A DNA stretch of 64,000 nucleotides from Flavobacterium pectinovorum. GTDB taxonomy: Bacteria; Bacteroidota; Bacteroidia; Flavobacteriales; Flavobacteriaceae. Below are positions 24,706 through 32,596 of this stretch, piece by piece. Each line of letters starts with the position of its first letter. Position 1 is the stretch's first letter. The position numbers and the translations under genes were made by a program. The DNA lies in assembly GCF_006438875.1 (NCBI RefSeq), contig NZ_RCZH01000016.1, positions 92,526 through 156,525 on the forward strand. Direction: 5' to 3'. The notes under the pieces are model-generated. The model ran no database searches. It saw only the letters and a list, made by a program, of their open reading frames with translations, and was not told the DNA's origin.

Positions 24706-25299
24706 TTAGTCTAATGGAAAATTATATCCTACTGCAAATATCCCAGAGGATTGTTTAGCTGCTGGGTGAAAGTAGCCTGAAATAGCAATTTCAAAATTAT
24801 TGTGTCGACCAATCGCTAATCCAATACTAAAAGGAATATGTAATAACAGGTCGCTTTTGTTGAAATTAACTCCAGGTGTAATGGTTTCAAATTTACCTAT
24901 TGAAGTACCAATACCTCCTTCAATAAAAGGTGCAACCCAAGGAATTGGTGCGCAAAGGCGAACTTTTGCTCCAAGTAAAAAAGCATTCGTTGTTACTTTG
25001 TATTGCGGTTGATTTTGTACATTCTGATTGTTATCAACAGATGTAAATATGGCTCCTGCATATGGACGCAAACTAAACCATGATTTTACTCCAATGATAT
25101 ATTCTGCTTGCAGATAAGGACCACCTCCCATGACATCTACTTCTTCCTGGCTGCCGTAATTTTCTATGTAATAAGAACTGCTTGCTGCAAAACCTATCGA
25201 TGCTTTGATAGCATTACCTTCAGATTGGGCTTTTGTGTGATTGGAGAAAAATAAAGTAAAAATTGTAATAAAAATTGAGCTGCGTAATGCTGGATTCAT
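24706..25299 (-). CDS. Small outer-membrane beta-barrel protein
   Basis: A 197-residue protein with a signal peptide (cleavage near residue 24, TKAQ). The mature chain shows alternating hydrophobic/polar strands, e.g. NAIKASIGFAASSSYYI, GPYLQAEYIIGVKSWFSLRP and VAPFIEGGIGTSIGKFE, and ends FAVGYNFPLD, suggesting an eight-stranded OmpA/OmpX-like barrel. No binding site or substrate can be assigned. Near-identical hairpins lie on both sides of the gene. Confidence 0.75.
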   Translation of the reverse strand: MNPALRSSIFITIFTLFFSNHTKAQSEGNAIKASIGFAASSSYYIENYGSQEEVDVMGGGPYLQAEYIIGVKSWFSLRPYAGAIFTSVDNNQNVQNQPQYKVTTNAFLLGAKVRLCAPIPWVAPFIEGGIGTSIGKFETITPGVNFNKSDLLLHIPFSIGLAIGRHNNFEIAISGYFHPAAKQSSGIFAVGYNFPLD

Positions 25300-25371
25300 A
25301 AAGCGTTTTTTGGGTTAAGAACTTATTTTGATTAGTTGGGGGAAAGTAAAGATTTATTTTTGAATTCCTAC

Positions 25372-25411
25372 AAAACAAAAAAACTACCTGGTTATTAAAC
25401 CAAGTAGTTTT
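25372..25411 (-). terminator. Terminator after the PA2169-like gene
   Basis: Hairpin ACTACTTGGTTT/ATTAACCAGGTAGT-like with a T run on the minus strand, almost identical in sequence to 24612-24650. Confidence 0.7.
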
Positions 25412-25437
25412 CGCTCCAAAAAAAATAGTGCCAATTA

Positions 25438-25896
25438 TTATGACAATCTTTTTGCTTTAATTTTATCCAACGTACTTTGAATACTGTTTAATTGTTTCGA
25501 AATGATTGCAATTTGACTGCCTTCAAATTCATTTTTTTCCAGTGCCATTTTGTATTTTTCTACGGCAGCTTCTTCTCCTGTAACACAAGCATTAATGATT
25601 GCTTCCGTATCTCCGCCGGTAAATGACGATTTAATATCAATCCATGTGCGGTGTAAAGCGCCTAAAGGACCTCCGCCAGAAGTGTCTGTTGATTTTCCTA
25701 GTTTGTTAATTTGGTCTTGCAATTCGACTATGAATAGGGCACGTTCTCTTGCATGATCTAAAAATTCAGCTTTAATGGCCAAATCGTTTACATGCTCAGC
25801 GGCATTGGTATATCCTAGTTTTCCATCTTCCAAAATAGAAATTAATCCTTCTAATGTGTGAATTGCTTCTGTTGTGGTTTCTTCTGTATGTATCAT
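25438..25896 (-). CDS. PA2169-type four-helix-bundle protein (DUF2383)
   Basis: A 152-residue ferritin-like four-helix-bundle protein of the PA2169/DUF2383 family. Helix segments are separated by the conserved GGGPLGALHRTWIDIKSSFTGGD loop, and EEAAVEKYKMAL is the fourth-helix signature. The function is unknown; relatives are often stress-induced. It is monocistronic. The promoter was not clear. Confidence 0.88.
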   Translation of the reverse strand: MIHTEETTTEAIHTLEGLISILEDGKLGYTNAAEHVNDLAIKAEFLDHARERALFIVELQDQINKLGKSTDTSGGGPLGALHRTWIDIKSSFTGGDTEAIINACVTGEEAAVEKYKMALEKNEFEGSQIAIISKQLNSIQSTLDKIKAKRLS

Positions 25897-26020
25897 GATG
25901 TTACTATTTAAATTAATGTATAATACAAAGTTGGGAATTTACTACATGTAATGTTTTACAGAATTATAATGTTGATTTACAATATTGTAGAATGGGAATT
26001 TTGAAAGGATTAGATTGTTT

Positions 26021-26052
26021 TTGCCACGAATTTCACGAATTTTCACAAATTA
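26021..26052. repeat. Half copy of the GCCACGAATTTCACGAAT element
   Basis: Only the left arm (TTGCCACGAATTTCACGAAT and a further TTTCACAAAT) is present. No opposite arm is seen before the next repeat, so this copy is truncated. Confidence 0.7.
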
Positions 26053-26094
26053 CCATGTGTTTAATTTGGTTGAAGAAAACTCCTTGTTTATCGA

Positions 26095-26346
26095 TTTGCG
26101 TGAGGGATAGCAACCAATGTCATTAAGTTAAGGGAATATTGCCACATAAATCTCGCAAAGTCGCAGAGTCGCAGAGTCGCAAAGAAAATGTATGTAAACT
26201 TGGCGGCTTTGCGACTTTGCGCGATTTTTTTTCAGTCTTAATTATCTAAAAAAAGCTTAACTTAATGACATTGGGATAGTAACGGAAAGCCCACAGCCTG
26301 ACGAAGTGCGAGGACTTGAAGTGAATAGCCCGACCCGCCCAAAATA
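26095..26346 (+). repeat. GC-rich GCCCACAGCCTGACGAAG element, copy 2, interrupted
   Basis: 26095-26113 matches the opening of the copy at 21854 (TTTGCGTGAGGGATAG), and 26275-26346 matches the remainder (AAAGCCCACAGCCTGACGAAG, GCGAGGACTTG, AATAGCCCGACCC, GCCCAAAATA). A 161-bp insertion separates the two parts. The 3' part also lacks short blocks (GAAG; GGAGGGACAC) present in copy 1. Confidence 0.75.
26114..26274. mobile_element. MITE-like insertion with 19-bp terminal inverted repeats
   Basis: Perfect terminal repeats CCAATGTCATTAAGTTAAG at 26114-26132 and the exact complement at 26256-26274. It is flanked by GATAGCAA (26106-26113) and GATAGTAA (26275-26282), an 8-bp target duplication with one transition. 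It has no ORF. The interior holds four 8-nt units TCGCAAAG, TCGCAGAG, TCGCAGAG, TCGCAAAG and a complementary GCGACTTTGCGCGA block, so it can fold. It interrupts the GC-rich element. Together with 26021-26052 and 26095-26346 this describes the gene-free stretch 25897-26425. Confidence 0.8.
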
Positions 26347-26425
26347 ACCACATAAAAAAACAGCTCAAAGTATAAAGTGATGAAACTTTAAACCTCAAGC
26401 CGTTTTAGTAAAATTGTTTATGGTG

Positions 26426-27616
26426 TTATGCAGTCAAAGCGTCTTTGATTCTGCGTAACGCTTCTATTAAGATGTCATTGCTTGTTGCGTAAGAGAAACG
26501 GATACAATTCGGGTTTCCGAAAGCGTCTCCAGTTACCGTTGCTACGTTTGCTTCGCCTAAAAGATACATTGATAAGTCGTTGGCATCTTTAATTTCGGTT
26601 CCTCTTAATGTTTTTCCGAAGAAAGAAGAAACGTCTGGGAATACGTAAAATGCTCCTTCAGGAACGTTGATTTTTACTCCTGGAATTTCTTTTAATAATC
26701 CAACAACTAAATCTCTACGGCCATGAAAAGCTTCAACCATATGATTTAATACGCTTGGGTCTGCGTCAACAGCAGTAATTGTAGCGCGTTGTGCCACAGA
26801 ATTTGCTCCTGAAGTAACTTGTCCCTGAATTTTTGTACACGCTTTTGCGATAAATTCCGGAGCTCCAATATAACCAATTCTGTATCCCGTCATAGCGAAT
26901 GCTTTTGCAACTCCGTTTACAGTAATTGTTCTTTCAAGCATTCCCGGGATTGAACCGATGCTGCAGAAAGTTCCTGAGAAATTAATGTGCTCATAAATTT
27001 CGTCAGCAACTACATATATATTTGGGTGTTTTTCTAAAACTTTTGCAAGAGCTGTTAACTCTTCTCTGCTATAAACAGATCCAGATGGATTACAAGGAGA
27101 ACTGAACCACATCATTTTTGTTTTTGGTGTGATGGCAGCTTCTAATTGTTCTGGTGTAATTTTAAAATCAGTATCTACAGATGTTGGAACTTCAACTGGA
27201 ACTCCTCCTGAAAGTTTTACAATTTCGAAGTAAGAAACCCAGTAAGGTGCCGGTAAAATAACTTCGTCACCATCATTTAACATTACTTGCGCAATGTTGT
27301 ATAGAGATTGTTTTGCTCCTGTAGAAACTACGATTTGAGTTGGTTTATATTCTAAATTATTGTCTCTTTTGAATTTTCTGCAAATCGCTTCTCTCAATTC
27401 TAAATAACCTTCTACCGGAGAATAAGTGCTATAATTTTCGTCGACTGCTTTTTTAACAGCTTCCTTGATAAAGTCAGGAGTGTTAAAGTCAGGCTCGCCT
27501 AAACTTAAACTGATAATGTCTTTTCCTTGTGCTTTTAGTTCGCGTGCCAAAGCAGCCATTGCTAAAGTTTGTGATGTTGCTAAGTTGTTGATTCTGTCTG
27601 AAAGAATGTGATTCAT
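26426..27616 (-). CDS. Aspartate aminotransferase (class I/II, AAT Ib type)
   Basis: PLP-dependent transaminase linking aspartate/2-oxoglutarate with oxaloacetate/glutamate. Signatures are ISLSLGEPDFNTPDFIKEA, STGAKQSLYN, SSPCNPSGSVYS and the Schiff-base lysine in VNGVAKAFAMTGYRIGY. The C-terminal Arg is in CIRFSYATS. The ATG at 27616 gives MNHILSDRINNLATSQTLA, a typical N-terminus. The longer frame to 27670 adds an unlikely leader. It lies downstream of the desaturase gene on the same strand with a hairpin between. Confidence 0.92.
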   Translation of the reverse strand: MNHILSDRINNLATSQTLAMAALARELKAQGKDIISLSLGEPDFNTPDFIKEAVKKAVDENYSTYSPVEGYLELREAICRKFKRDNNLEYKPTQIVVSTGAKQSLYNIAQVMLNDGDEVILPAPYWVSYFEIVKLSGGVPVEVPTSVDTDFKITPEQLEAAITPKTKMMWFSSPCNPSGSVYSREELTALAKVLEKHPNIYVVADEIYEHINFSGTFCSIGSIPGMLERTITVNGVAKAFAMTGYRIGYIGAPEFIAKACTKIQGQVTSGANSVAQRATITAVDADPSVLNHMVEAFHGRRDLVVGLLKEIPGVKINVPEGAFYVFPDVSSFFGKTLRGTEIKDANDLSMYLLGEANVATVTGDAFGNPNCIRFSYATSNDILIEALRRIKDALTA

Positions 27617-27656
27617 TTTTGTAGTTAATTGCGGTTTAATATTATATTTAAATGTA

Positions 27657-27690
27657 TTGTAAAGATGCACTGCCGAGCATCTTTACGCAA
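27657..27690 (-). terminator. Hairpin between the desaturase and aminotransferase genes
   Basis: Stem GTAAAGATGC/GCATCTTTAC around an 8-nt loop (27659-27686). It resembles a diverged GACGCAC/GTGCGTC element (8167, 13232). There is no strong T run, so termination is uncertain. Confidence 0.5.
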
Positions 27691-27705
27691 CGCTTTTTTT
27701 TAATT

Positions 27706-28800
27706 TTATGCTAGTTCCGGTTTCATTCCAAGATCTTTAAGATGCTTGTAATGTGCAATAACAGCTCCTCTCATGGTTCTGAATTCATGATATGGCAAGT
27801 TGCATTCGATTGCAGTTTGTTTTACAATTTCGGCAATTTTCCCGTAATGTACGTGACTAATATTTGGAAAAATATGGTGCTCGATTTGGTGGTTCAATCC
27901 TCCGGTAAACCAGTTGATTACTTTGTTTTTTGGAGCAAAATTTGCTGTTGTGTACAATTGGTGAATTGCCCACGTATTTTCCATTTCTCCCTCTTCGTTA
28001 GGAACCGGATTTGAAGTTTCTTCAACCACGTGTGCCAATTGAAAAACGATACTCAAGATTAATCCTGCAGTGTAATGCATTACGAAAAATCCAATAACAA
28101 CTTTCCACCATGTTACGCCTAAGATCATTGGCAAAACCATCCAGATTAAAACGTAGATAATTTTTGTGATCACTAAAACGGTCCATAATTTAGTTGGATT
28201 TTGTGGTGCCCCGTATGATAATTTTCTTTTTAGGTAATTTTTCATTTGCTTGAAATCGGTTGTTAACGCCCAATTAAAAGTCAATAATCCGTATAGGAAG
28301 AAAGAATAGTAATGTTGAAATTTATGAAAACGGTGCCATTCGGCATTTTGTGTAAAGCGGATAATTCTTCCGGCATCAAGATCTTCGTCATGACCGTGAA
28401 TATTAGTATAAGTATGATGAAGTACATTGTGTTGTACTTGCCAGTTGTGTACATTTCCGGCTAATACGTAGATGCTTCCGCCCATAATTTTGTTAATCCA
28501 TGATTTTGAAGAGTACGATCCATGATTTCCATCATGCATTACGTTCATTCCAATTCCGGCCATTCCAATTCCCATAAGAATATTTAGCAGCAATTGTGCC
28601 CAAAATGGCATGTCCAGAGTTAAGATTAAAAAGTATGGCGTTAGAAAAACGGCAAAAAGAATAACAGCTTTTAAGTGCAGCTTCCAGTTTCCGGTTTTCT
28701 GAATGTTGTTCTCCTTGAAGTAATTGTTTACTCGTGAGTTAAGTGTTCTGAAGAACTTCAGATTGTCTTGCTTAGCAAATGTAGGCGCAGTGTTATTCAT
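27706..28800 (-). CDS. Membrane fatty acid desaturase
   Basis: A di-iron acyl desaturase, 364 residues. The three histidine boxes are HDGNH (89-93), HNVLHH (124-129) and HQIEHH near residue 310, the last with a Gln, as in front-end or linoleoyl-CoA-type desaturases. Hydrophobic pairs lie at about 43-60/68-88 and 200-250. It probably acts on membrane or acyl-CoA lipids to keep fluidity; regiospecificity cannot be told. It is divergent from rsmG, with a good promoter at 28820-28852. Confidence 0.9.
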   Translation of the reverse strand: MNNTAPTFAKQDNLKFFRTLNSRVNNYFKENNIQKTGNWKLHLKAVILFAVFLTPYFLILTLDMPFWAQLLLNILMGIGMAGIGMNVMHDGNHGSYSSKSWINKIMGGSIYVLAGNVHNWQVQHNVLHHTYTNIHGHDEDLDAGRIIRFTQNAEWHRFHKFQHYYSFFLYGLLTFNWALTTDFKQMKNYLKRKLSYGAPQNPTKLWTVLVITKIIYVLIWMVLPMILGVTWWKVVIGFFVMHYTAGLILSIVFQLAHVVEETSNPVPNEEGEMENTWAIHQLYTTANFAPKNKVINWFTGGLNHQIEHHIFPNISHVHYGKIAEIVKQTAIECNLPYHEFRTMRGAVIAHYKHLKDLGMKPELA

Positions 28801-28819
28801 AATTAATTTAAATAGGTTT

Positions 28820-28852
28820 CAAAGGTAATTATTATAAATTTTCAATTTGCAA
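28820..28852 (-). promoter_or_regulatory. Promoter of the desaturase gene
   Basis: Minus strand: TTG at 28850-28852, 22 bp, TACCTTTG at 28820-28827, about 20 bp before the start. A plus-strand TACTTTTG at 28884-28891 may serve rsmG. Confidence 0.6.
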
Positions 28853-28907
28853 AATTGAGTTAAATATTTCAACTGTAAAGTAGTACTTTTGTTAAAAAAT
28901 TAGAGCA

Positions 28908-29537
28908 ATGGATGAGATATTGAAATATTTTCCTGATTTGACCGACATTCAAATCGAACAATTTCAAAAATTAGACTTTTTATACCACGATTGGAATGAA
29001 AAAATCAATGTCATTTCGCGTAAAGATATTGATGCCTTATATACGAAACACATTTTGCATTCGCTTGGAATTGCAAAAATCATGAAATTTGAGCCCGGAG
29101 CAACTGTTCTTGATGTTGGAACCGGTGGAGGATTTCCTGGAATTCCACTGGCAATTCTGTTTCCGGAAACACGTTTTTATTTGATAGACGTTATTGCCAA
29201 GAAAATAAAAGTGGTTCAGGGTGTTGTTGATGCATTAGAATTAAAGAACGTAAAAGCAGAACAAAAACGTGCTGAACTAGTAAAAGGCGATTTCGATTTT
29301 ATTGTAAGCCGCGCCGTAACTAATATGCCTGATTTCGTTTCCTGGATAAAAGATAAGATCAAGAAACAGCATAAACATACTTTGAAAAATGGTATTCTAT
29401 ATCTAAAAGGCGGTGATTTGACAGAAGAATTAAAAGATTTTCCGAAAGCAACTTTATATGATTTATCAACCATTTTTGAAGATGAGTTTTTTGAAACCAA
29501 AAAAGTGGTGCATTTGCCTTTGAAATTTACAGTATAA
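28908..29537 (+). CDS. rsmG: 16S rRNA (guanine527-N7)-methyltransferase
   Basis: SAM-dependent methyltransferase (GidB) that makes m7G527 in 16S rRNA. The SAM site VLDVGTGGGFPGIPLAI lies near residue 65, with LIDVIAKKIKVV next and VSRAVTNMPDF as motif IV. Its 209 residues are full length. It is divergent from the desaturase. A terminator follows at 29565. Confidence 0.96.
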   Translation: MDEILKYFPDLTDIQIEQFQKLDFLYHDWNEKINVISRKDIDALYTKHILHSLGIAKIMKFEPGATVLDVGTGGGFPGIPLAILFPETRFYLIDVIAKKIKVVQGVVDALELKNVKAEQKRAELVKGDFDFIVSRAVTNMPDFVSWIKDKIKKQHKHTLKNGILYLKGGDLTEELKDFPKATLYDLSTIFEDEFFETKKVVHLPLKFTV

Positions 29538-29564
29538 ATTTTTACAAAGAAAATTGACAGAATT

Positions 29565-29603
29565 AAAACCCGATACGTGCTTTTGAGTATTTATCGGGTT
29601 TTT
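29565..29603 (+). terminator. Terminator after rsmG
   Basis: Stem AAACCCGATA/TATCGGGTTT with a T run. The gene on the other side is convergent. Confidence 0.8.
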
Positions 29604-29625
29604 GCATATCAAATGTGAATAATAA

Positions 29626-30354
29626 TTAAGATGCTTTTTGTGCTAATTGTAAAAATGGATTTGCTTTAGAATCTAAACTTTCTATGAAATTATTAAGCAC
29701 GTTTTCTGAGTTTTCAAGAGTGAATTCGAATTTATCATTAAAGAAAAAATCGCGACAAATAACAGGTTCATTTGAGGAATCATAAATAGCTTCGTCAGTT
29801 TCATCTAAATTTTTGTAGTTATATGCACATGGATATAATCGATTTAATTCTATTATTGTATCGTTAAACCATTTGTCAAAAAACTTCTTCTTAGGAGTTA
29901 TGTGACGTGCCAACAAAACAAGTCCAAGAATTTCATTCTGGATAAAATAAGAACCTTTTCTATATTTTACATCAATCATTCTAACATTCATTAATGCAAT
30001 CCAAAGTGGTCCGTTTACAGAACCTGATGCAGGCATATCAAGATTAGAGTCAAAAAGAAGAGGTGCTGTATTGTCAGGATTTGCAATAGAACACCAAAGT
30101 GCTTCTATACGTTGATTTATGTCATTTGTTGCTTTAGTATATCCCGAAAAACGACAATTGATCCATTCTAATAAAGCTGCTGTAAGACCAACAGTGCCTT
30201 TGTGGTTAACAGTGGTTAAAATATTTTCTAATTCCTTGTTTTGGTCTAAAGGATCTAAAAATTGTTCAATTTTTTTTCGGGTCCAGCTAAAATCAATTGG
30301 ATGACCTATGCTTTTTGACTTTAAAATAATCTCAGGAGTATTAATACTTTTCAT
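29626..30354 (-). CDS. Protein of unknown function, 242 residues
   Basis: Not recognised. It is soluble, without signal peptide or membrane segments, and rich in Asn, Asp and Phe. Local features are an SWTRKKIEQFLDPLDQNKELENIL segment near the N-terminus, GSVNGPLWIALMNVRMIDV in the middle and an aromatic and acidic C-terminal third. It stands alone between rsmG and the two-component genes, with 414 bp of gene-free DNA upstream. Isolation and lack of family resemblance would fit an accessory gene such as an orphan immunity or effector-like protein, but nothing in the sequence proves this. Confidence 0.6.
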   Translation of the reverse strand: MKSINTPEIILKSKSIGHPIDFSWTRKKIEQFLDPLDQNKELENILTTVNHKGTVGLTAALLEWINCRFSGYTKATNDINQRIEALWCSIANPDNTAPLLFDSNLDMPASGSVNGPLWIALMNVRMIDVKYRKGSYFIQNEILGLVLLARHITPKKKFFDKWFNDTIIELNRLYPCAYNYKNLDETDEAIYDSSNEPVICRDFFFNDKFEFTLENSENVLNNFIESLDSKANPFLQLAQKAS

Positions 30355-30768
30355 AATTCTTTTTTTAATTCATTATTGGGGTTAATTATCACTTTTTTTG
30401 ATGAATTTTCCCTGATTTCTAAGTTTTTTCCAGTAAAGCAAATCTAGAGCGATGTGTGTTTTTTTAGGACTCCAATAAGTTTTTAAAATGATAAAATAAG
30501 CTTTATATTTCTGTATGTTGTTGAGTGTTAGTGCGATAGGAAAAATACTACAATTTATTTTAAGTAATAAACTATGATGTTGCTTTACAGTATAATACGA
30601 TTATTAATCCATATTTTTTGCAGTTACAAAATTGTCTGTAAAACTTGGTCTTTATTAGTACTCCAATTAATGAACTCATTCATCCTCGATAATCTATCGT
30701 TCATGTACTTTTATTTGTTCAATCTGTATTAGAGAGATACCTTTACTATAGCACTAACAACTTTTACT
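30355..30768. other. Regulatory spacer upstream of the LytS-type kinase
   Basis: A 414-bp gene-free stretch without the repeats seen elsewhere. Two things are visible: a stem-loop at 30670-30704 (outer ATGAAC/GTTCAT, inner CGATA/TATCG), and a possible promoter TTG at 30714-30716, 21 bp, TACCTTTA at 30738-30745. The last base of the -7 box departs from consensus, as might be expected for an activated promoter. Confidence 0.4.
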
Positions 30769-31830
30769 GTGAAAATAATTACAAGAATATCGACATATTG
30801 GAAAATTCAACTCATAGGATGGATTTCTGCTTCTTTGTATTGGGGAGTTTCGGCTTTTTTTTATGGTAATTTTATCTGGAAAATGGGTATCGCAGATTTA
30901 ATACTGGATGTATGTATTGGTATTGCATTGACAAATACGTACAGAAATTTTGCTATAAAAAAGAGATGGAATAAGTTGAATCTAAAAAAATTAGTGCCAA
31001 GAATTGTAGTTAGTATATTGGTGCTTTCTTTACTATATGTGTTTTTGATTGTTGGTAAGCTATATCTCGTGCGTTTGTTTTTTCTTAAAGGCAGTACAAT
31101 TTCCTTTGTAGCGTTTTTTAAGTCGATACAATTACAAATCTTTATTACCGGTATCAGACTCATGTCTATTTGGGTATTGGCTTTTCATCTTTATTATTAT
31201 TCAAGGCTTGAGATCGAAACTGTAAAAGAAAATGCCCGATTATCAATTCTGATAAAAGAAGCCCAGCTTAATAACCTGAATGCGCAGCTCAATCCTCACT
31301 TCCTTTTTAACTCCTTAAATAGTATAAAATTTTTGATATTAGAAAATCCGCATTTAGCCAGAAGAGCCATTGATTTATTATCTGAGTTATTGAGGAATTC
31401 CTTAAATAGTAATGTTGCAAAATTGATATCGTTAAGCGCTGAAATTAATCTTGTCAATGATTATTTGGAATTGGAAAAAATGCGATTTGAAGAACGCTTG
31501 CAGGTAAAAATTGAAACAAGTGTTGATTTATCAAAACATCTGGTTCTTCCTTTGAGTATCCAGACGTTGATCGAGAATGCCATAAAACATGGAATTGAAA
31601 AAAGAAAAAGTGGCGGAATTATTTGGCTAAAAATTGAAAAGGAAAATGATTTTATAAAAATTAGTGTTCAAAATTTAGGAACGCTAATCGGAGAAATCAA
31701 AGATTCCGGAATTGGATTAAATAATTTAAAAGAGAGACTCTTGTTACAGTATAAAGGGAAAGCGTCTTTTGAAATCAAAGAAGTATCGGACGAAACAGTT
31801 TTGGCAACTATTTTACTACCATTAAAATGA
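30769..31830 (+). CDS. LytS/YehU-type sensor histidine kinase
   Basis: A 353-residue membrane histidine kinase. Four hydrophobic segments cover residues about 10-145. The His_kinase domain starts with LNNLNAQLNPHFLFNSLNSI (phospho-acceptor His about 177). It has the N box LIENAIKHGIE and G box DSGIGLNNLKERL. It starts with GTG at 30769. The next gene, its response regulator, overlaps by 4 bp. No sensor domain beyond the membrane part is seen, so the signal is unknown. Confidence 0.92.
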   Translation: MKIITRISTYWKIQLIGWISASLYWGVSAFFYGNFIWKMGIADLILDVCIGIALTNTYRNFAIKKRWNKLNLKKLVPRIVVSILVLSLLYVFLIVGKLYLVRLFFLKGSTISFVAFFKSIQLQIFITGIRLMSIWVLAFHLYYYSRLEIETVKENARLSILIKEAQLNNLNAQLNPHFLFNSLNSIKFLILENPHLARRAIDLLSELLRNSLNSNVAKLISLSAEINLVNDYLELEKMRFEERLQVKIETSVDLSKHLVLPLSIQTLIENAIKHGIEKRKSGGIIWLKIEKENDFIKISVQNLGTLIGEIKDSGIGLNNLKERLLLQYKGKASFEIKEVSDETVLATILLPLK

Positions 31831-32546
31831 AAAAGATAAAAGTTATAATAGTAGATGATGAGCGTCTATCGAGAGAAGAACTAAAAAGGGCATTACAATT
31901 TTATGACGATTTTGTTTTGATAGGCGAGGCTGAAAATGCAGATGAAGCTAAAAATTTAATTGAAAGCGAGATGCCCGATTTAATGTTTCTAGACATTCAA
32001 ATGCCGGAGAAATCAGGCTTCGATTTATTGGAGTCTCTTGATAATGTGCCTGAAGTACTCTTTACGACAGCTCATAATCAATATGCAGTTCAGGCATTTG
32101 AAGTTAATGCTTTAGATTATTTAATGAAACCAATAAGAGAGGAGCGTTTTGCAAAAGCCATTGAAAAAATAAGAAACACTATTATAGCGAAATCTTCTTT
32201 ACAGAATACTGCAGCAAAAGACCGAAAAATTTTCATTAAAGATGGAGAGAAAAGATTTTTTATTCCATTGTATGAAATTTATTTAATTGAGTCACTTGAA
32301 AATTACACCAGACTTTTTTTTCAGGATAAAAAAGCCATGCAAAGACGTTCCCTTCGCCAATGGGAAGAAATACTGGATGAGAATGTTTTCTTTAGAATAA
32401 ACAGAACCGAGATTATAAATATTAATTACATACAGAAAGTAAGCAGCACAAGTGGAGGAAGATTGGAAGTACAATTAAAGACAGGAGAACTATTAGAGGT
32501 TTCAAACCGTCAATCAGCCAAGTTCAAAAATAGCAATGGAATTTAA
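31827..32546 (+). CDS. LytTR family response regulator
   Basis: A 239-residue regulator. The receiver domain (residues 4-118) has acidic DD at 10-11, phospho-acceptor Asp56 (FLDIQMP) and Lys in the LMKP motif. The C-terminal LytTR DNA-binding domain begins near 135 (KDRKIFIKDGEKRFFIPL) and holds FFRINRTEIININYI. It overlaps the kinase gene by 4 bp (ATGA) and is followed by the hydrolase gene 50 bp later, a likely target or operon partner. Confidence 0.94.
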   Translation: MKKIKVIIVDDERLSREELKRALQFYDDFVLIGEAENADEAKNLIESEMPDLMFLDIQMPEKSGFDLLESLDNVPEVLFTTAHNQYAVQAFEVNALDYLMKPIREERFAKAIEKIRNTIIAKSSLQNTAAKDRKIFIKDGEKRFFIPLYEIYLIESLENYTRLFFQDKKAMQRRSLRQWEEILDENVFFRINRTEIININYIQKVSSTSGGRLEVQLKTGELLEVSNRQSAKFKNSNGI

Positions 32547-32596
32547 GCTTGTCTTTTTATTATTTAGAAATAAAATTAATCCAATAAAATGATCCA

